Notes: generated from the sequence alone by a model not told the origin. Shown: positions 42,283-51,221, counted from the stretch's first letter. The stretch: 58,925 bases of DNA from Spirochaetales bacterium (GCA_016934415.1 JAFGSW010000019.1:1-58925); one strand, 5' to 3'. Program-made: numbers and translations.

Positions 42283-44064
42283 ATGCGCTTGCGACGATTC
42301 GCGTTCTTCACTCTTTGTGCAATAGTTATTTTTATCCCCGGCTGCCCCTCCCCGGGCTCCGGTGCGCTTCCGCCCCCGCAGACGTCCGCCAATACGTTCC
42401 AGCCCAGGAACAACTACGGCGCCCTCCTCGAGCCGCCCGACACCGTGATCCACGGCGCGGGCCAGAGCGATGACGCGTTTCTGAACTATGTCAAGGCCTT
42501 GGGCGCGGGCCGGCGGCCGGTGATTTACAAGGCGTACATCGGACTCGAGTTTTCGGTCACCGGATTTTTCGACTGGCTCAAGGCCCGCTGCGATTATTAC
42601 GCCTCCGCCTACGGCGTCTATCTCATCCCCGAGATCGGCCTCTCCATGACCACCGACGGCCACTCCGAATTGCACTACGAGGGCGACGTGGCCGCCGGCC
42701 TGTACGATGACAAGATCGAGGACTTCTGCCGTGGGCTCGAGACCCTGGGGCATCCGGCCTTCGTCCGCATCGGGTTCGAGTTCAACGGCCTTTCCTGGAA
42801 CGGCTACGAGCCCGCGACGTATATCGCGGCCTACCGGCGCATCACCGTCGCCCTCCGCGCCCACAACCTGGAGGCGGCCACGGTCTGGTGCGCCGCCTTC
42901 CCGCTCAATTTTACTCCGTATACTTACATGGATTATTACCCCGGCGACTCCTATGTCGACTGGTGGGGCATCGATCCGTTCGACGCGGTCGATTTCACTT
43001 CCGCTGATATGAATACGTTCATGGCCGCCGCGGCAACGGCTCAAAAGCCGGTCATGATCGGCGAAACCACGCCCCGCTACGTCGGCGTGACCGACGGGCA
43101 GGCCGATTGGGACGCCTGGTTCGAGCCGTTCTTCGCGTTCATCCAGTCTCATCCGGGCGTCAAGGCCTTCGGTTACATCGACTGGAACTGGGCGGACTAC
43201 CCGCAGTGGTCGACCTGGGGCGACGCGCGCATCGAGACCAACCCGCAGGTGCTCAGTAATTACATTTATAAAGTCTCCTCGCCCCTCTACCTGCACGGCG
43301 CGGGCGAGCAGGCCCTGCGCGCGGCGCTCGGGGCGACGGACACGACTCCGCCGGGCCAGGTCACGGGGCTTTCCGGCGCTTTCAACACATACACGGTCGA
43401 TCTCTCCTGGAACGCGGCGACGGACGACGTCGGCGTGGTCCGCTACGAGGTGTTCGCCGATGGGACGAAGATCGGGAACGCGACGGGGCTGACATTCTCT
43501 GACAGCGACCTCTCCGCGGGAACGAGCCCGTCCTATACGGTGCGGGCCGTCGACGCGGGCGGCAATCCGGGACCGCTCTCCGATCCCGAGTTCGTGACGA
43601 TTCCCGATCCGCTGGAAAAGATCGTCAACGGTGAATTCGACGACGGCGCATCGCCCTGGCAGGCCGACGCCTGGAACGGCGCCGCGTTGACGTTCTCCAT
43701 CGACAACGGTTCTCTCTTATCGGGCGTCAACTCCGCCCAGGTCGTTGTGACCGCCGGCACCGGCACCGCCTGGCACGCGCAGCTCCGGCAGTTTTTTCAC
43801 ACCCGGGCGGGCAAGCGCTACCGCCTGCGCTTCTCCGCCTACGCGGACGCGGCGACGTCGATCGACGTCATGCTGCAGCAGAGCCACGATCCCTACGGCT
43901 GGATCCTTTCCCGCAGCGTGAACCTGACGACATCGCCCCAGAGTTTTGAGTTCACCGACGGCGGGACCGCGGCGGACGACACGCTGTACGCGACCTTCAT
44001 GGCGGGCTCGTCCGGCGGCCGCACCATTTGGATCGACGCCGTCAGCGTCGAGGAATCCAACTGA
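42283..44064 (+). CDS. Secreted clan GH-A glycoside hydrolase (GH26-like) with Fn3 and CBM4/9-like domains
   Basis: The 593-residue lipoprotein has AAGGGG before the ATG and a signal peptide ending IFIPGC. The catalytic TIM barrel spans about residues 40-350: the acid/base Glu in FVRIGFEFNGLSWNGY (about residue 167), VDWWGIDPFDAVDF, the nucleophile Glu in PVMIGETTPRYVG (about residue 260) and FGYIDWNWADYP. An Fn3 domain (TPPGQVTGLSGAFNTYTVDL) is followed by a CBM4/9-like beta-sandwich (KIVNGEFDDGASPWQADAWN to the end). The GH26-like fold suggests mannan or mixed-linkage glucan as the substrate (inference). Confidence 0.75.
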   Translation: MRLRRFAFFTLCAIVIFIPGCPSPGSGALPPPQTSANTFQPRNNYGALLEPPDTVIHGAGQSDDAFLNYVKALGAGRRPVIYKAYIGLEFSVTGFFDWLKARCDYYASAYGVYLIPEIGLSMTTDGHSELHYEGDVAAGLYDDKIEDFCRGLETLGHPAFVRIGFEFNGLSWNGYEPATYIAAYRRITVALRAHNLEAATVWCAAFPLNFTPYTYMDYYPGDSYVDWWGIDPFDAVDFTSADMNTFMAAAATAQKPVMIGETTPRYVGVTDGQADWDAWFEPFFAFIQSHPGVKAFGYIDWNWADYPQWSTWGDARIETNPQVLSNYIYKVSSPLYLHGAGEQALRAALGATDTTPPGQVTGLSGAFNTYTVDLSWNAATDDVGVVRYEVFADGTKIGNATGLTFSDSDLSAGTSPSYTVRAVDAGGNPGPLSDPEFVTIPDPLEKIVNGEFDDGASPWQADAWNGAALTFSIDNGSLLSGVNSAQVVVTAGTGTAWHAQLRQFFHTRAGKRYRLRFSAYADAATSIDVMLQQSHDPYGWILSRSVNLTTSPQSFEFTDGGTAADDTLYATFMAGSSGGRTIWIDAVSVEESN

Positions 44065-44417
44065 CGGGGAGCCGGTGCAGACAGGTTGGAATTGAAATCG
44101 GACAAAACATATTCGGCAACATCGACGGATATTCCTGTTTTTCCGGTGCGCTGTGACGTTCATCGAGCGAAGTCGAGATGAACCGGACGACATACCCCGT
44201 CAAAATATGTTGACCCTCATCGTCTCGTTCGCTTCGACGGAGTCTATCCCGAGCTTGTCGAGGGGCTCAGCGAACGTTGTTTATTCATGGCCCTTAATAT
44301 GGTAAAAAAAATCACCGCAATTCCATCTTTGTCGGCCTGAAAGAACCGGATATTGGAATTTCACCCGCGCCAAACGCGGGAGTGGCCTAACGGAGCGATT
44401 TTCATTATAGTGGGCGG
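44065..44417. other. Intergenic, rich in short dispersed repeats; promoter at 3' end
   Basis: It holds the inverted pair TTCATCGAGCGAAGTCGAGATGAA (44159-44182, given in halves) and a CCCGAGCTTGTCGAGGGGCT unit, both common bacterial intergenic repeat types. The last part has a -10-like TATAGT (44406-44411) six bases before the ATG at 44418, with only a weak -35. No gene is seen. Confidence 0.6.
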
Positions 44418-45200
44418 ATGAAATCCCCTTCCCGCCGGATCACTCCCGGGGACCTGGCCGGTCCCCTCGTCCTCTTCGTTCTCCTCGCGGCCTGTATCGT
44501 CCTCTGCGTCGTTTTTTGGAAAGACATCTGGGCCCTCGCCACCGATCCGGAAAAGCTCTCCGCCTGGGTCGCCGGGCTCGGAGCATGGGGGCCGATCGCC
44601 TTTGTCGCGGTGCAGATCGTCCAGGTGATCGTCTTCGTGATTCCCGGCGAGATCCCGCAGGTGGCGGGCGGGATGCTCTTCGGCGTCGCGGGCGGGACGG
44701 CGCTCTCCACCCTCGGCATCGCCCTCGGCTCCGCGGTCAACTTCTACCTGGCGCGCCTGCTGCGGGAGCGCTTCGTGGAGCGGGTGGTGCCCCTCGAACG
44801 GCTCGAGCGCCTGCAGAAGATACTCTCCTCCCCGCGCTCCGTGGCGGCGTACTTTTTCCTTTTTCTCATTCCCGGCATTCCCAAGGACGTCATCGCCTAC
44901 GCGGCCGGCTTGTCGCGCGTGCGTTTCATCGCCTTCATCGCCGTGTCCTCCCTCGGGCGCCTGCCGGCGCTGCTCGTGAGCGTCGTCGCGGGCAGGGCGA
45001 TGCTGGACCAAAACTGGGCGGCGGCCGGGGCGCTTCTCGGCGTCGGCGCGGTGATCCTTGTCCTGGGGATCATTTTCCGCAAGCCGGCCATGCGGTTCAT
45101 CGAGCGCCGGTGCTTCGTCCCCGGCTGCCCGCCGCCCGAGGAAACGGCCGGGGGAAAATCCGACGCGCCGGCAGGGCGGGTTCCTTCGCAGACCGAGTAG
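44418..45200 (+). CDS. TVP38/TMEM64-type (VTT domain) membrane protein
   Basis: The 260-residue protein has helices at about residues 13-35 (GPLVLFVLLAACIVLCVVFW) and 55-120. These contain the VTT signature VIPGEIPQVAGGMLFGVAGG, and further helices cover the middle with LIPGIPKDVIAYAAGLSRV. Proteins of the DedA/VTT group flip or scramble lipids. The C-terminus is Pro/Gly-rich and cytoplasmic (CPPPEETAGGKSDAPAG). The start may be leaderless because a TATAGT box lies six bases upstream. Confidence 0.9.
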   Translation: MKSPSRRITPGDLAGPLVLFVLLAACIVLCVVFWKDIWALATDPEKLSAWVAGLGAWGPIAFVAVQIVQVIVFVIPGEIPQVAGGMLFGVAGGTALSTLGIALGSAVNFYLARLLRERFVERVVPLERLERLQKILSSPRSVAAYFFLFLIPGIPKDVIAYAAGLSRVRFIAFIAVSSLGRLPALLVSVVAGRAMLDQNWAAAGALLGVGAVILVLGIIFRKPAMRFIERRCFVPGCPPPEETAGGKSDAPAGRVPSQTE

Positions 45201-45303
45201 CGGGACGCACGGGGGCGTTCGGAACGCCGATTCGGCCCGCTCGCGCGAGGAGGCGGCCCCGTAGAAGGGCCGCTCGTGCTCCCAAGATTGTGCAAGATAA
45301 GGC

Positions 45304-45540
45304 TCTATCGTCTTTGCGAGGACCGTACAATCCCCTCCATATGCTGCAAATCGTTTGGTCCGAAGCAATCTCTTGACGGATGGTGTCTCCGCGTAAAAGA
45401 TGGAAAACGGCCGTGGAATCACGGCTCGCGATCGTTTTTCCGCTCCGTGGCGGAGGCTCTTCGAGTCAAGAGATTGCTTCGGACCAATCGCGCAGTATCG
45501 GTGAATCGGGATCGTCGGGTCCTCGCAATGACCGATCTCA
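45304..45540. mobile_element. MITE-like nested inverted repeat, no coding capacity
   Basis: The outer arms (TTTGCGAGGACC on the left, GGTCCTCGCAATGACC on the right) and an exact 21-bp inner pair (45357-45377 with 45465-45485, core GAAGCAATCTCTTGA) fold the 237 bases on themselves. The GCGAGGA...GAAGCAATCTC pattern is typical of a short palindromic repeat seen in many bacterial genomes. The surrounding 45201-45303 and 45541-45785 hold no gene. Confidence 0.8.
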
Positions 45541-45785
45541 CGCTCGCCGGAATACCCCGAAGAATCGGTTTTTTCCCCGCCCCGCGCCAATCTTGGGGCG
45601 CTCGCCGAAGCGGCGTACCGCCCGTTCATCGATTCCGAAATCGGATCGTTCCCTCCCAAGCCTCCGGCGACCTCACTCGTATGCGAAATGCTTCAGATAC
45701 CACGCGTCGATGAAGACGTTCAAATCCGGCCCGGCGCTTCGCTTCGTTCTTTACTTTGCCGACCGCCTCGAGTATAGTATGTGGT

Positions 45786-46385
45786 ATGAAAAACATAATC
45801 GTCATCGCGCTGCTTTCGGCGGCGCTCGCCGCGCCGGGCTTCGCCCAGGCGAAAGAAGTCACCGTCAAGGCAATCCCCGCGACCATGGAAGACCTCGTGA
45901 AGCTCAGGGACGGCGTCGCCAAGACCCCCGAGGGGGGAGCGGCCGTCTTTCTTATCGCCATGATCATGTACGGCGGGGACAACGGGCTCGGGCTGCAGGC
46001 CTTCACCCTCGCGCTGGACATGAGCGAGCTCGTTCCGGGGAAGGTGTACAAGGGGTACAGTCCGCGGAGCACGTGGGACGGCTATTGGGAGCAGGTCCGC
46101 CGCTATTCGTACCTGGGGAGGATCTACGCGAAGGGGACGGTTCCCGGCGACGAGTACGCCCTGCCCGCCGGTCCGGTGACGTTCACCGTCACGGAGGTCC
46201 GGCCGCAGGCCGACGGTTCGGTCAAGGTGTTCGCGGCCACCACGAGCGGCAACTGGCCTCGCCCGTTCACCGTGCGGAAGAACGACAAGGGAATCTGGAA
46301 GGTGAAGGAGGCGTCGAGCCTGTTCGCCGGCCCCGCTGATCTCCCTCCCCCGCGGCGCGAACAGCAGAAGTCGGACGAGCTGTAG
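45786..46385 (+). CDS. Secreted hypothetical protein (DUF6935-like)
   Basis: The 199-residue protein has a clean signal peptide (IIVIALLSAALAAPGFAQA). The mature part starts KEVTVKAIPATMEDLVKLRD and includes GAAVFLIAMIMYGGDNGLGL, the basic SYLGRIYAKGTVPGDEY and VFAATTSGNWPRPFTVRKN near the end. The pattern resembles DUF6935 proteins, which are uncharacterised. A TTTACT, 17-base spacer and TATAGT box ends eight bases before the ATG, so the transcript would have almost no leader. Confidence 0.7.
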   Translation: MKNIIVIALLSAALAAPGFAQAKEVTVKAIPATMEDLVKLRDGVAKTPEGGAAVFLIAMIMYGGDNGLGLQAFTLALDMSELVPGKVYKGYSPRSTWDGYWEQVRRYSYLGRIYAKGTVPGDEYALPAGPVTFTVTEVRPQADGSVKVFAATTSGNWPRPFTVRKNDKGIWKVKEASSLFAGPADLPPPRREQQKSDEL

Positions 46386-46497
46386 CGGGCGGGTCGGGCT
46401 TTTGCGAAGTGCGGCGCCGTGCCGTATCAGGCGTGATCGCCTCATTGATTTCAACTGCCGATTCCGCGCCGGTCGTCGACCTGTCAAAGAGCGACGA

Positions 46498-46860
46498 TCA
46501 CTCCCGTTTTGCAAGCTTGAGCCCTGGAACGCCGGTTTCGGGATCGGGGCCGTCCGGTCCTTTCACTTCGATGGAGCCATTTCCCGCCCAGCGGCGAATC
46601 TCGCCCACCGCCTTTCCCTGGGCCGCGTCAATGCGCTCCAGGCTCGTGTCCAGTTCCCGCCACTCGCGGATGAGCTTCTCCCGCTTTTCGGGAGCCAGGG
46701 CGGAGAGGACGTGGTCTTTCACCGGGGCGGGACAGCTGGAAAGGGCAACCATGATCTCCGCGTCCAGTTCCGCCGCCAGCTTGGCGATGACTTTGCGGTC
46801 CGCGAAGACGAACATGCGGTGCTTGATGGTGTCCGCGAGCGCGGGACGCAGCTTTTCCAC
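46498..46860 (-). CDS. Stand-alone FliG C-terminal-like domain
   Basis: The 120-residue product matches the FliG middle and C-terminal region. It contains IKHRMFVFADRKVIAKLAAE (FliG: ERMFVFEDxxxLDDRSIQ), MVALSSCPAPVKDHVLSALA (FliG: ALALKGASEEVREKIFxNMS), REWRELDTSLERIDAAQGKA and IRRWAGNGSIEV (FliG: DVEEAQxxIVxxIRRLEExGEI). The GTG start has GGAGG eight bases upstream. The frame continues upstream (RIANRRLEEWI) without an N-terminal FliG domain. It lacks the torque-helix residues of full FliG, so it may be a divergent adaptor rather than a switch protein. No flagellar gene is adjacent. Confidence 0.7.
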   Translation of the reverse strand: MEKLRPALADTIKHRMFVFADRKVIAKLAAELDAEIMVALSSCPAPVKDHVLSALAPEKREKLIREWRELDTSLERIDAAQGKAVGEIRRWAGNGSIEVKGPDGPDPETGVPGLKLAKRE

Positions 46861-46977
46861 GATCCATTCCTCCAGGCGCCGGTTCGCGATCCGGGGGGAG
46901 GCACGGTTCGCGCGCGTTTTTTCCGCGCATCGTGGCGAGCGTACGGCGGCGGAAGCCTTTCCGAAATCGTTTATGGC

Positions 46978-47006
46978 TTGTAATAAAAAACGTGTTTCAT
47001 TATTAT
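46978..47006 (+). promoter_or_regulatory. Candidate sigma-70 promoter for the PAS/LuxR membrane regulator
   Basis: TTGTAA, a 17-base spacer and TATTAT place the transcript start at about 47013, nine bases before the chosen ATG at 47022. Confidence 0.55.
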
Positions 47007-47021
47007 CTCTACCAGCTGGAA

Positions 47022-48311
47022 ATGAACACCCTGTCGCTGCTGTCCATAACCGCTTTCATCATCTATTTTTGCGCCGGTGTTCATATTCTCTTTGTCGAGG
47101 TAAAATCAAAAAGCAACATCCTTTTTTTCTTCATTTGCTTGAGTCTGGCGGTTTGGGCGCTCAGCGGATTCTTCGGATTTTCCGCCCCGCATAAGGATGT
47201 TTTCCTGGTATGGTTCAGAATCGGCTGGTTCGGCGCTCTCTCCTTTTGGGCGTTCTTTCTGCATTTCCATCTTTCCCTGACCGGCGTGGTGAGAGTAAAA
47301 CCGCTCCTTTACGGGATCGTCTATCTCCCGGCTGTTGTCCTGGCCGTCGTCAATGCGACGACATTGCTGCTCTATAGGGATTTCGTACAAGAAGGGGGAC
47401 AATGGATTTTCATTCCGGATTACGATTCTCCCTGGTCCTATTTCTACCTTGCCTATAACACGGCCTGCATTATCCTGAGCGTTATTGTACTTGTCGTATG
47501 GAGAACAAAATCCGAAACGATTCGCGAAAAAAGAATCTCCCGCATCTTGATCGCCGGGATTCTCGTCACCTTCATGGTCGGCAGCGCCGAATTCCTGCTG
47601 CCGGGGATCGTGGAATACCGCTCCCCGGGTCCGAGTCCCCTCGTGTTCGTCATAACGATAGCCTGTTTCTTTTATGCGATCGTCAGGTACAGGTTCATGG
47701 CGATCACCCCCGAATTTGTTTCGAAAGAGATACTTGAAAACATCGACGAGCTCATCATCCTGCTGGATTCGAAGTGCAGGGTAATTATGGTAAACAAGCA
47801 AGCTTCGGAAAAGCTCACCCGTTTCCCGGGCAAAGCTAAAAACGCCTTTTTCAGCGATATGGTAATCGAAAAAGAATCATTCTCCAAGGAATTTGAAAAC
47901 CTAAAACGGGGCGAGTACAGGGATTTTTCTTCCCGCGTTCATTTCATCAAATGCGGCGGAGAGCGGTTTTTGGCGGACGTCAAATGCTCGGCGATACGGA
48001 GCCCCGTCGGCGACATCATGGGAATCCTCGTCATCGCCAAAGAAGTGCGCGAGCTCAAGCGATTCCAGGAAGACTATAAAATAACCAAGAAGCAGGCGGA
48101 AATTATACAGTACATGATAACCGGAAAGACCAATAAAGAAATCGCCGCCCTGATCGGGGTATCCTGCATAACCGTCAAGGGGCACATCTCCCACATTTAC
48201 AGTAAATTGGATGTGCGCAATAAAATGCAGCTCCTTAACCTATTAAGAGATTATCATCTTATCCCCGAAAGAAACGCGGAAAAGATATTCCTCGCCCTGA
48301 GAAGATCATAA
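47022..48311 (+). CDS. Membrane PAS-domain regulator with LuxR-type DNA-binding C-terminus
   Basis: The 429-residue protein has seven membrane helices in the first 225 residues, like the histidine-kinase N-terminal 7TM region (LLSITAFIIYFCAGVHILFV, LLYGIVYLPAVVLAVVNATT, IVLVVWRTKS). A PAS domain follows (ENIDELIILLDSKCRVIMVN to VGDIMGILVIAKEVREL). The C-terminus is a LuxR helix-turn-helix: KKQAEIIQYMITGKTNKEIA, then LIGVSCITVKGHISHIYSKL. There is no kinase domain, so it senses at the membrane and should bind DNA directly. The Met at 47022 is preferred over the 46932 start because the promoter lies between them. Confidence 0.88.
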   Translation: MNTLSLLSITAFIIYFCAGVHILFVEVKSKSNILFFFICLSLAVWALSGFFGFSAPHKDVFLVWFRIGWFGALSFWAFFLHFHLSLTGVVRVKPLLYGIVYLPAVVLAVVNATTLLLYRDFVQEGGQWIFIPDYDSPWSYFYLAYNTACIILSVIVLVVWRTKSETIREKRISRILIAGILVTFMVGSAEFLLPGIVEYRSPGPSPLVFVITIACFFYAIVRYRFMAITPEFVSKEILENIDELIILLDSKCRVIMVNKQASEKLTRFPGKAKNAFFSDMVIEKESFSKEFENLKRGEYRDFSSRVHFIKCGGERFLADVKCSAIRSPVGDIMGILVIAKEVRELKRFQEDYKITKKQAEIIQYMITGKTNKEIAALIGVSCITVKGHISHIYSKLDVRNKMQLLNLLRDYHLIPERNAEKIFLALRRS

Positions 48312-48489
48312 TTTTTAGGGCTTCCACCAAAAGCGATACCTTTGGACCATGTTTTTTGCGCGAAAAAACGTGTTTCCGATACTTTCGGCTGATGTTTTCA
48401 CGGCCCGCCGGGATGTAATGTACACTCAGAAAAAGACATTTCCCCTCATTGACATGTGAGCTGCGGACAAACCGGCGAGGAGGTTTCGT

Positions 48490-50631
48490 ATGAGAAACGT
48501 GATGAAGTTGAAAAGCAAATACGGCATGCTTGTTGTCGCGGCGGTCATGGCGGGCATGGCGTTATCCTGCACGGTACCCGGCGGGGGGCAGTCTCCGTCA
48601 CAGGGAACGCTCTGGGTGACCGACGGGACCGTCAATTGCATGCTGAAAGATGACAACCTTCTTTATATTGGCGGAACTTTCACCCACGTGGGCCCGGCCA
48701 CGGGCGGCGGCGGCGCGATCGACGGCGCCGGCGGCTCAATCGTCTCCGGCTACAACTACCCGTCGTATCGGATAAACGGAGTAGTCAATGCGTGCGTGGC
48801 GGACGGAAGCGGGGGCTGGTATATAGGCGGGGATTTCACCAGCGTCGGCAGCGAGGCGCGAAACCATATCGCGCATATCAGGGCGGACGGCGCTCCCTAT
48901 GACTGGGCCCCGAATGCGAACAGCTATGTATACACGCTGGCGGTGAGTGGAAGTACGGTCTACGCGGGCGGTTATTTTGATTCCATCGGCGGGCAGACGC
49001 GCCATTTCATCGCGGCCCTGGACGCGACCACCGGACTCGCCACGGCCTGGGACCCCAATGCGAGCAGTACCGTGTACACTCTGGCGGTGAGCGGAAGCAC
49101 GGTCTATGTGGGCGGTTTTTTTACCACCATCGGCGGGCAGGCGCGTGACCGCATCGCGGCCCTGGACGCGACCACCGGACTCGCCACGGCCTGGGACCCC
49201 GGTGCGTCCGATTCCGTCTACAGCCTGGCGGTGAGCGGGAGCACGGTCTATGCGGGCGGTGATTTTACCTCAGCCGGCGGGCAGGCGCGCAACCGCATCG
49301 CGGCCCTGGACGCGACCACCGGACTCGCCACGGCCTGGGACCCCAACGCGAATAACTCCGTATCCACCCTGGCGGTGGGCGGGAGCGCGGTTTATGCGGG
49401 CGGGGCTTTTACCTCCATCGGCGGGCAGGCGCGCAGCCACATCGCGGCCCTGGACGCGTCGACCGGACTCGCCATCTCATGGAATCCCAATGGGAATGGC
49501 AATGTGAGCTGCCTGGCGGTGGGCGGGAGCGCGGTTTATGCGGGCGGGGCTTTTACCTCCATCGGCGGGCAGGCGCGCAACCGCATCGCGGCCCTGGACG
49601 CGTCAACCGGACTCGCCACCGCCTGGAATCCCAATGCGAATAATATTGTATACGACATTGCGGTGAGCGGGAGCACGGTTTATGCGGGCGGGAATTTTAC
49701 CTCCATCGGCGGGCAGACGCGCAACCGCATCGCGGTCCTGGACGCGTCAACCGGACTTGCCGCCGCCTGGGACCCCAATGCGGATGGCACTGTAAGCTGC
49801 CTGGCGGTAAACGGGAGTACGATCTATGCGGGCGGTGATTTTACCAGCATCGGCGGGCAAGCTCGCTCCTTCATCGCGGCCCTGGACGCGTCGACCGGAC
49901 TCGCCACCTCATGGGACCCCAATGCAAGCAGTTTTGTGCGCGCCCTGGTGGTGAGCGGGAGCACGGTCTATGCGGGCGGGGGATTTGCCTCCATCGGCGG
50001 ACAGGCGCGCAACCGCATCGCGGCCCTGGACGCGACCACCGGACTCGCTGCGGCCTGGGACCCCAATGCGAGCAGTACCGTGTACACTCTGGCGGTGAGC
50101 GGGAGCACGGTCTATGCGGGCGGTTTTTTTGCCACCATCGGCGGACAGACGCGCAACCGCATCGCGGCCCTGGACGCGTCGACCGGACTCGCCACCACGT
50201 GGGACCCCAATGCGGATGGCGAATTGTATACCTTGGCGGTGAACGGGAGCACGGTCTATGCGGGCGGTCAATTTACCACCATCGGCGGGCAAACACGCCA
50301 TTTCATCGCGGCTCTGGACGCGTCCACCGGACTTGCCGCCACGTGGGACCCCAATGCAGATGGCCATGTGCGCGCCCTGACGGTGAACGGGAACACGGTT
50401 TATGCGGGCGGGGGATTTACCTCCATCGGCGGACAGACGCGTCACTACATCGCGGCCCTGGACGCGTCCACCGGACTTGCCGCCACGTGGGACCCCAATG
50501 CGAATAACACCGTGTTCACCCTGGCGGTGAGCGGGAGCACGGTCTATACGGGCGGTCAATTTACCACCATCGGCGGGCAGACGCGCCACTATATGACGGC
50601 CCTGGACGCGTCGACCGGGTTCGCCTATTAG
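48490..50631 (+). CDS. Propeller-like lipoprotein with 13 near-identical 48-residue repeats
   Basis: The 713-residue protein starts after GAGGAGG. The signal peptide ends in MALSC (lipobox). From about residue 110 to the end there are 13 repeats of 48 residues (144 bp), with the core YAGGxFTSIGGQARNRIAAL, DASTGLATAWDPNANxxVYT and LAVSGSTV, plus a degenerate first unit (YIGGTFTHVG). Each repeat looks like one beta-propeller blade pair of the kind seen in Kelch- or PQQ-type proteins. The units differ by only a few bases, so they were amplified recently or are homogenised by recombination. Likely surface-exposed; the ligand is unknown. Confidence 0.85.
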   Translation: MRNVMKLKSKYGMLVVAAVMAGMALSCTVPGGGQSPSQGTLWVTDGTVNCMLKDDNLLYIGGTFTHVGPATGGGGAIDGAGGSIVSGYNYPSYRINGVVNACVADGSGGWYIGGDFTSVGSEARNHIAHIRADGAPYDWAPNANSYVYTLAVSGSTVYAGGYFDSIGGQTRHFIAALDATTGLATAWDPNASSTVYTLAVSGSTVYVGGFFTTIGGQARDRIAALDATTGLATAWDPGASDSVYSLAVSGSTVYAGGDFTSAGGQARNRIAALDATTGLATAWDPNANNSVSTLAVGGSAVYAGGAFTSIGGQARSHIAALDASTGLAISWNPNGNGNVSCLAVGGSAVYAGGAFTSIGGQARNRIAALDASTGLATAWNPNANNIVYDIAVSGSTVYAGGNFTSIGGQTRNRIAVLDASTGLAAAWDPNADGTVSCLAVNGSTIYAGGDFTSIGGQARSFIAALDASTGLATSWDPNASSFVRALVVSGSTVYAGGGFASIGGQARNRIAALDATTGLAAAWDPNASSTVYTLAVSGSTVYAGGFFATIGGQTRNRIAALDASTGLATTWDPNADGELYTLAVNGSTVYAGGQFTTIGGQTRHFIAALDASTGLAATWDPNADGHVRALTVNGNTVYAGGGFTSIGGQTRHYIAALDASTGLAATWDPNANNTVFTLAVSGSTVYTGGQFTTIGGQTRHYMTALDASTGFAY

Positions 50632-50920
50632 GCGCGATCTCGCGTCTTTTTTCGTGCTGGATGTGCTTCGGGCTTTTATCGCAATAAAAATCCCGTCGTC
50701 ATAGCCCTTTCCATGGCTTGAGCCGTCGGCCGGTATCTGTTTTTTTCCACTTTCCTCATTTGCGCCGATTTCGCGGGAAGCTCACTGCGTTCGCCGCGAG
50801 ACGGCGCCCCTAGGCGTTCCTCACCGCCGTTTCGCGCGCCGAGCCGGGCGAAACGCCCGAGTCAAACATTCGACGCGTTGTGTCCATCATTGTTTTCTTC
50901 CCGCAAAAACGTTATGCTTT

Positions 50921-51210
50921 AGCAGGTTGTTGAAAAAGTGGAGTTTTTTCAACAACCTGCTAATGAAATTGCCGGAGTTCTTTTGAAATTATGGAATTGC
51001 ATAAAAAGCAGCCGGAAAACCATGAAAAACTCAAATAATAGGTTCCGGCAATTTCTGGTTTATACTCAACCATTTTATCTTTGTCATACCGAGACTTTAC
51101 GAAGTCTCGGTATGACAAAGAATTATAATCGGAAATACCCGACCAAGCGTAGCTTGGCGGGTATACATCTATGGAAGCTGTTGAAAAACCGCTTTCGGTT
51201 TTTCAACAGC
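50921..51210. repeat. Cluster of four palindromic elements between operons
   Basis: Within 290 bases lie four perfect or near-perfect hairpins. They are 50921-50961 (17-bp arms, AGCAGGTTGTTGAAAAA), 51079-51120 (19-bp arms, CTTTGTCATACCGAGACTT), 51136-51163 (the nested TACCCG element, copy 2) and 51177-51210 (15-bp arms, GCTGTTGAAAAACCG). The first and last share GTTGAAAAA. The preceding 50632-50920 holds no gene. Confidence 0.85.
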
Positions 51211-51221
51211 CTGATAGTACC

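Noticed and set aside
44361-45659. 432-codon minus frame across the VTT gene and the MITE-like repeat
   Set aside because: Much of it is the fold-back repeat and the complement of the VTT gene; no domain or ribosome binding site.
50632-50655. Possible terminator behind the propeller gene (CGCGATCTCGCG then T run)
   Set aside because: The stem is at most four pairs with a workable loop, too weak to call.
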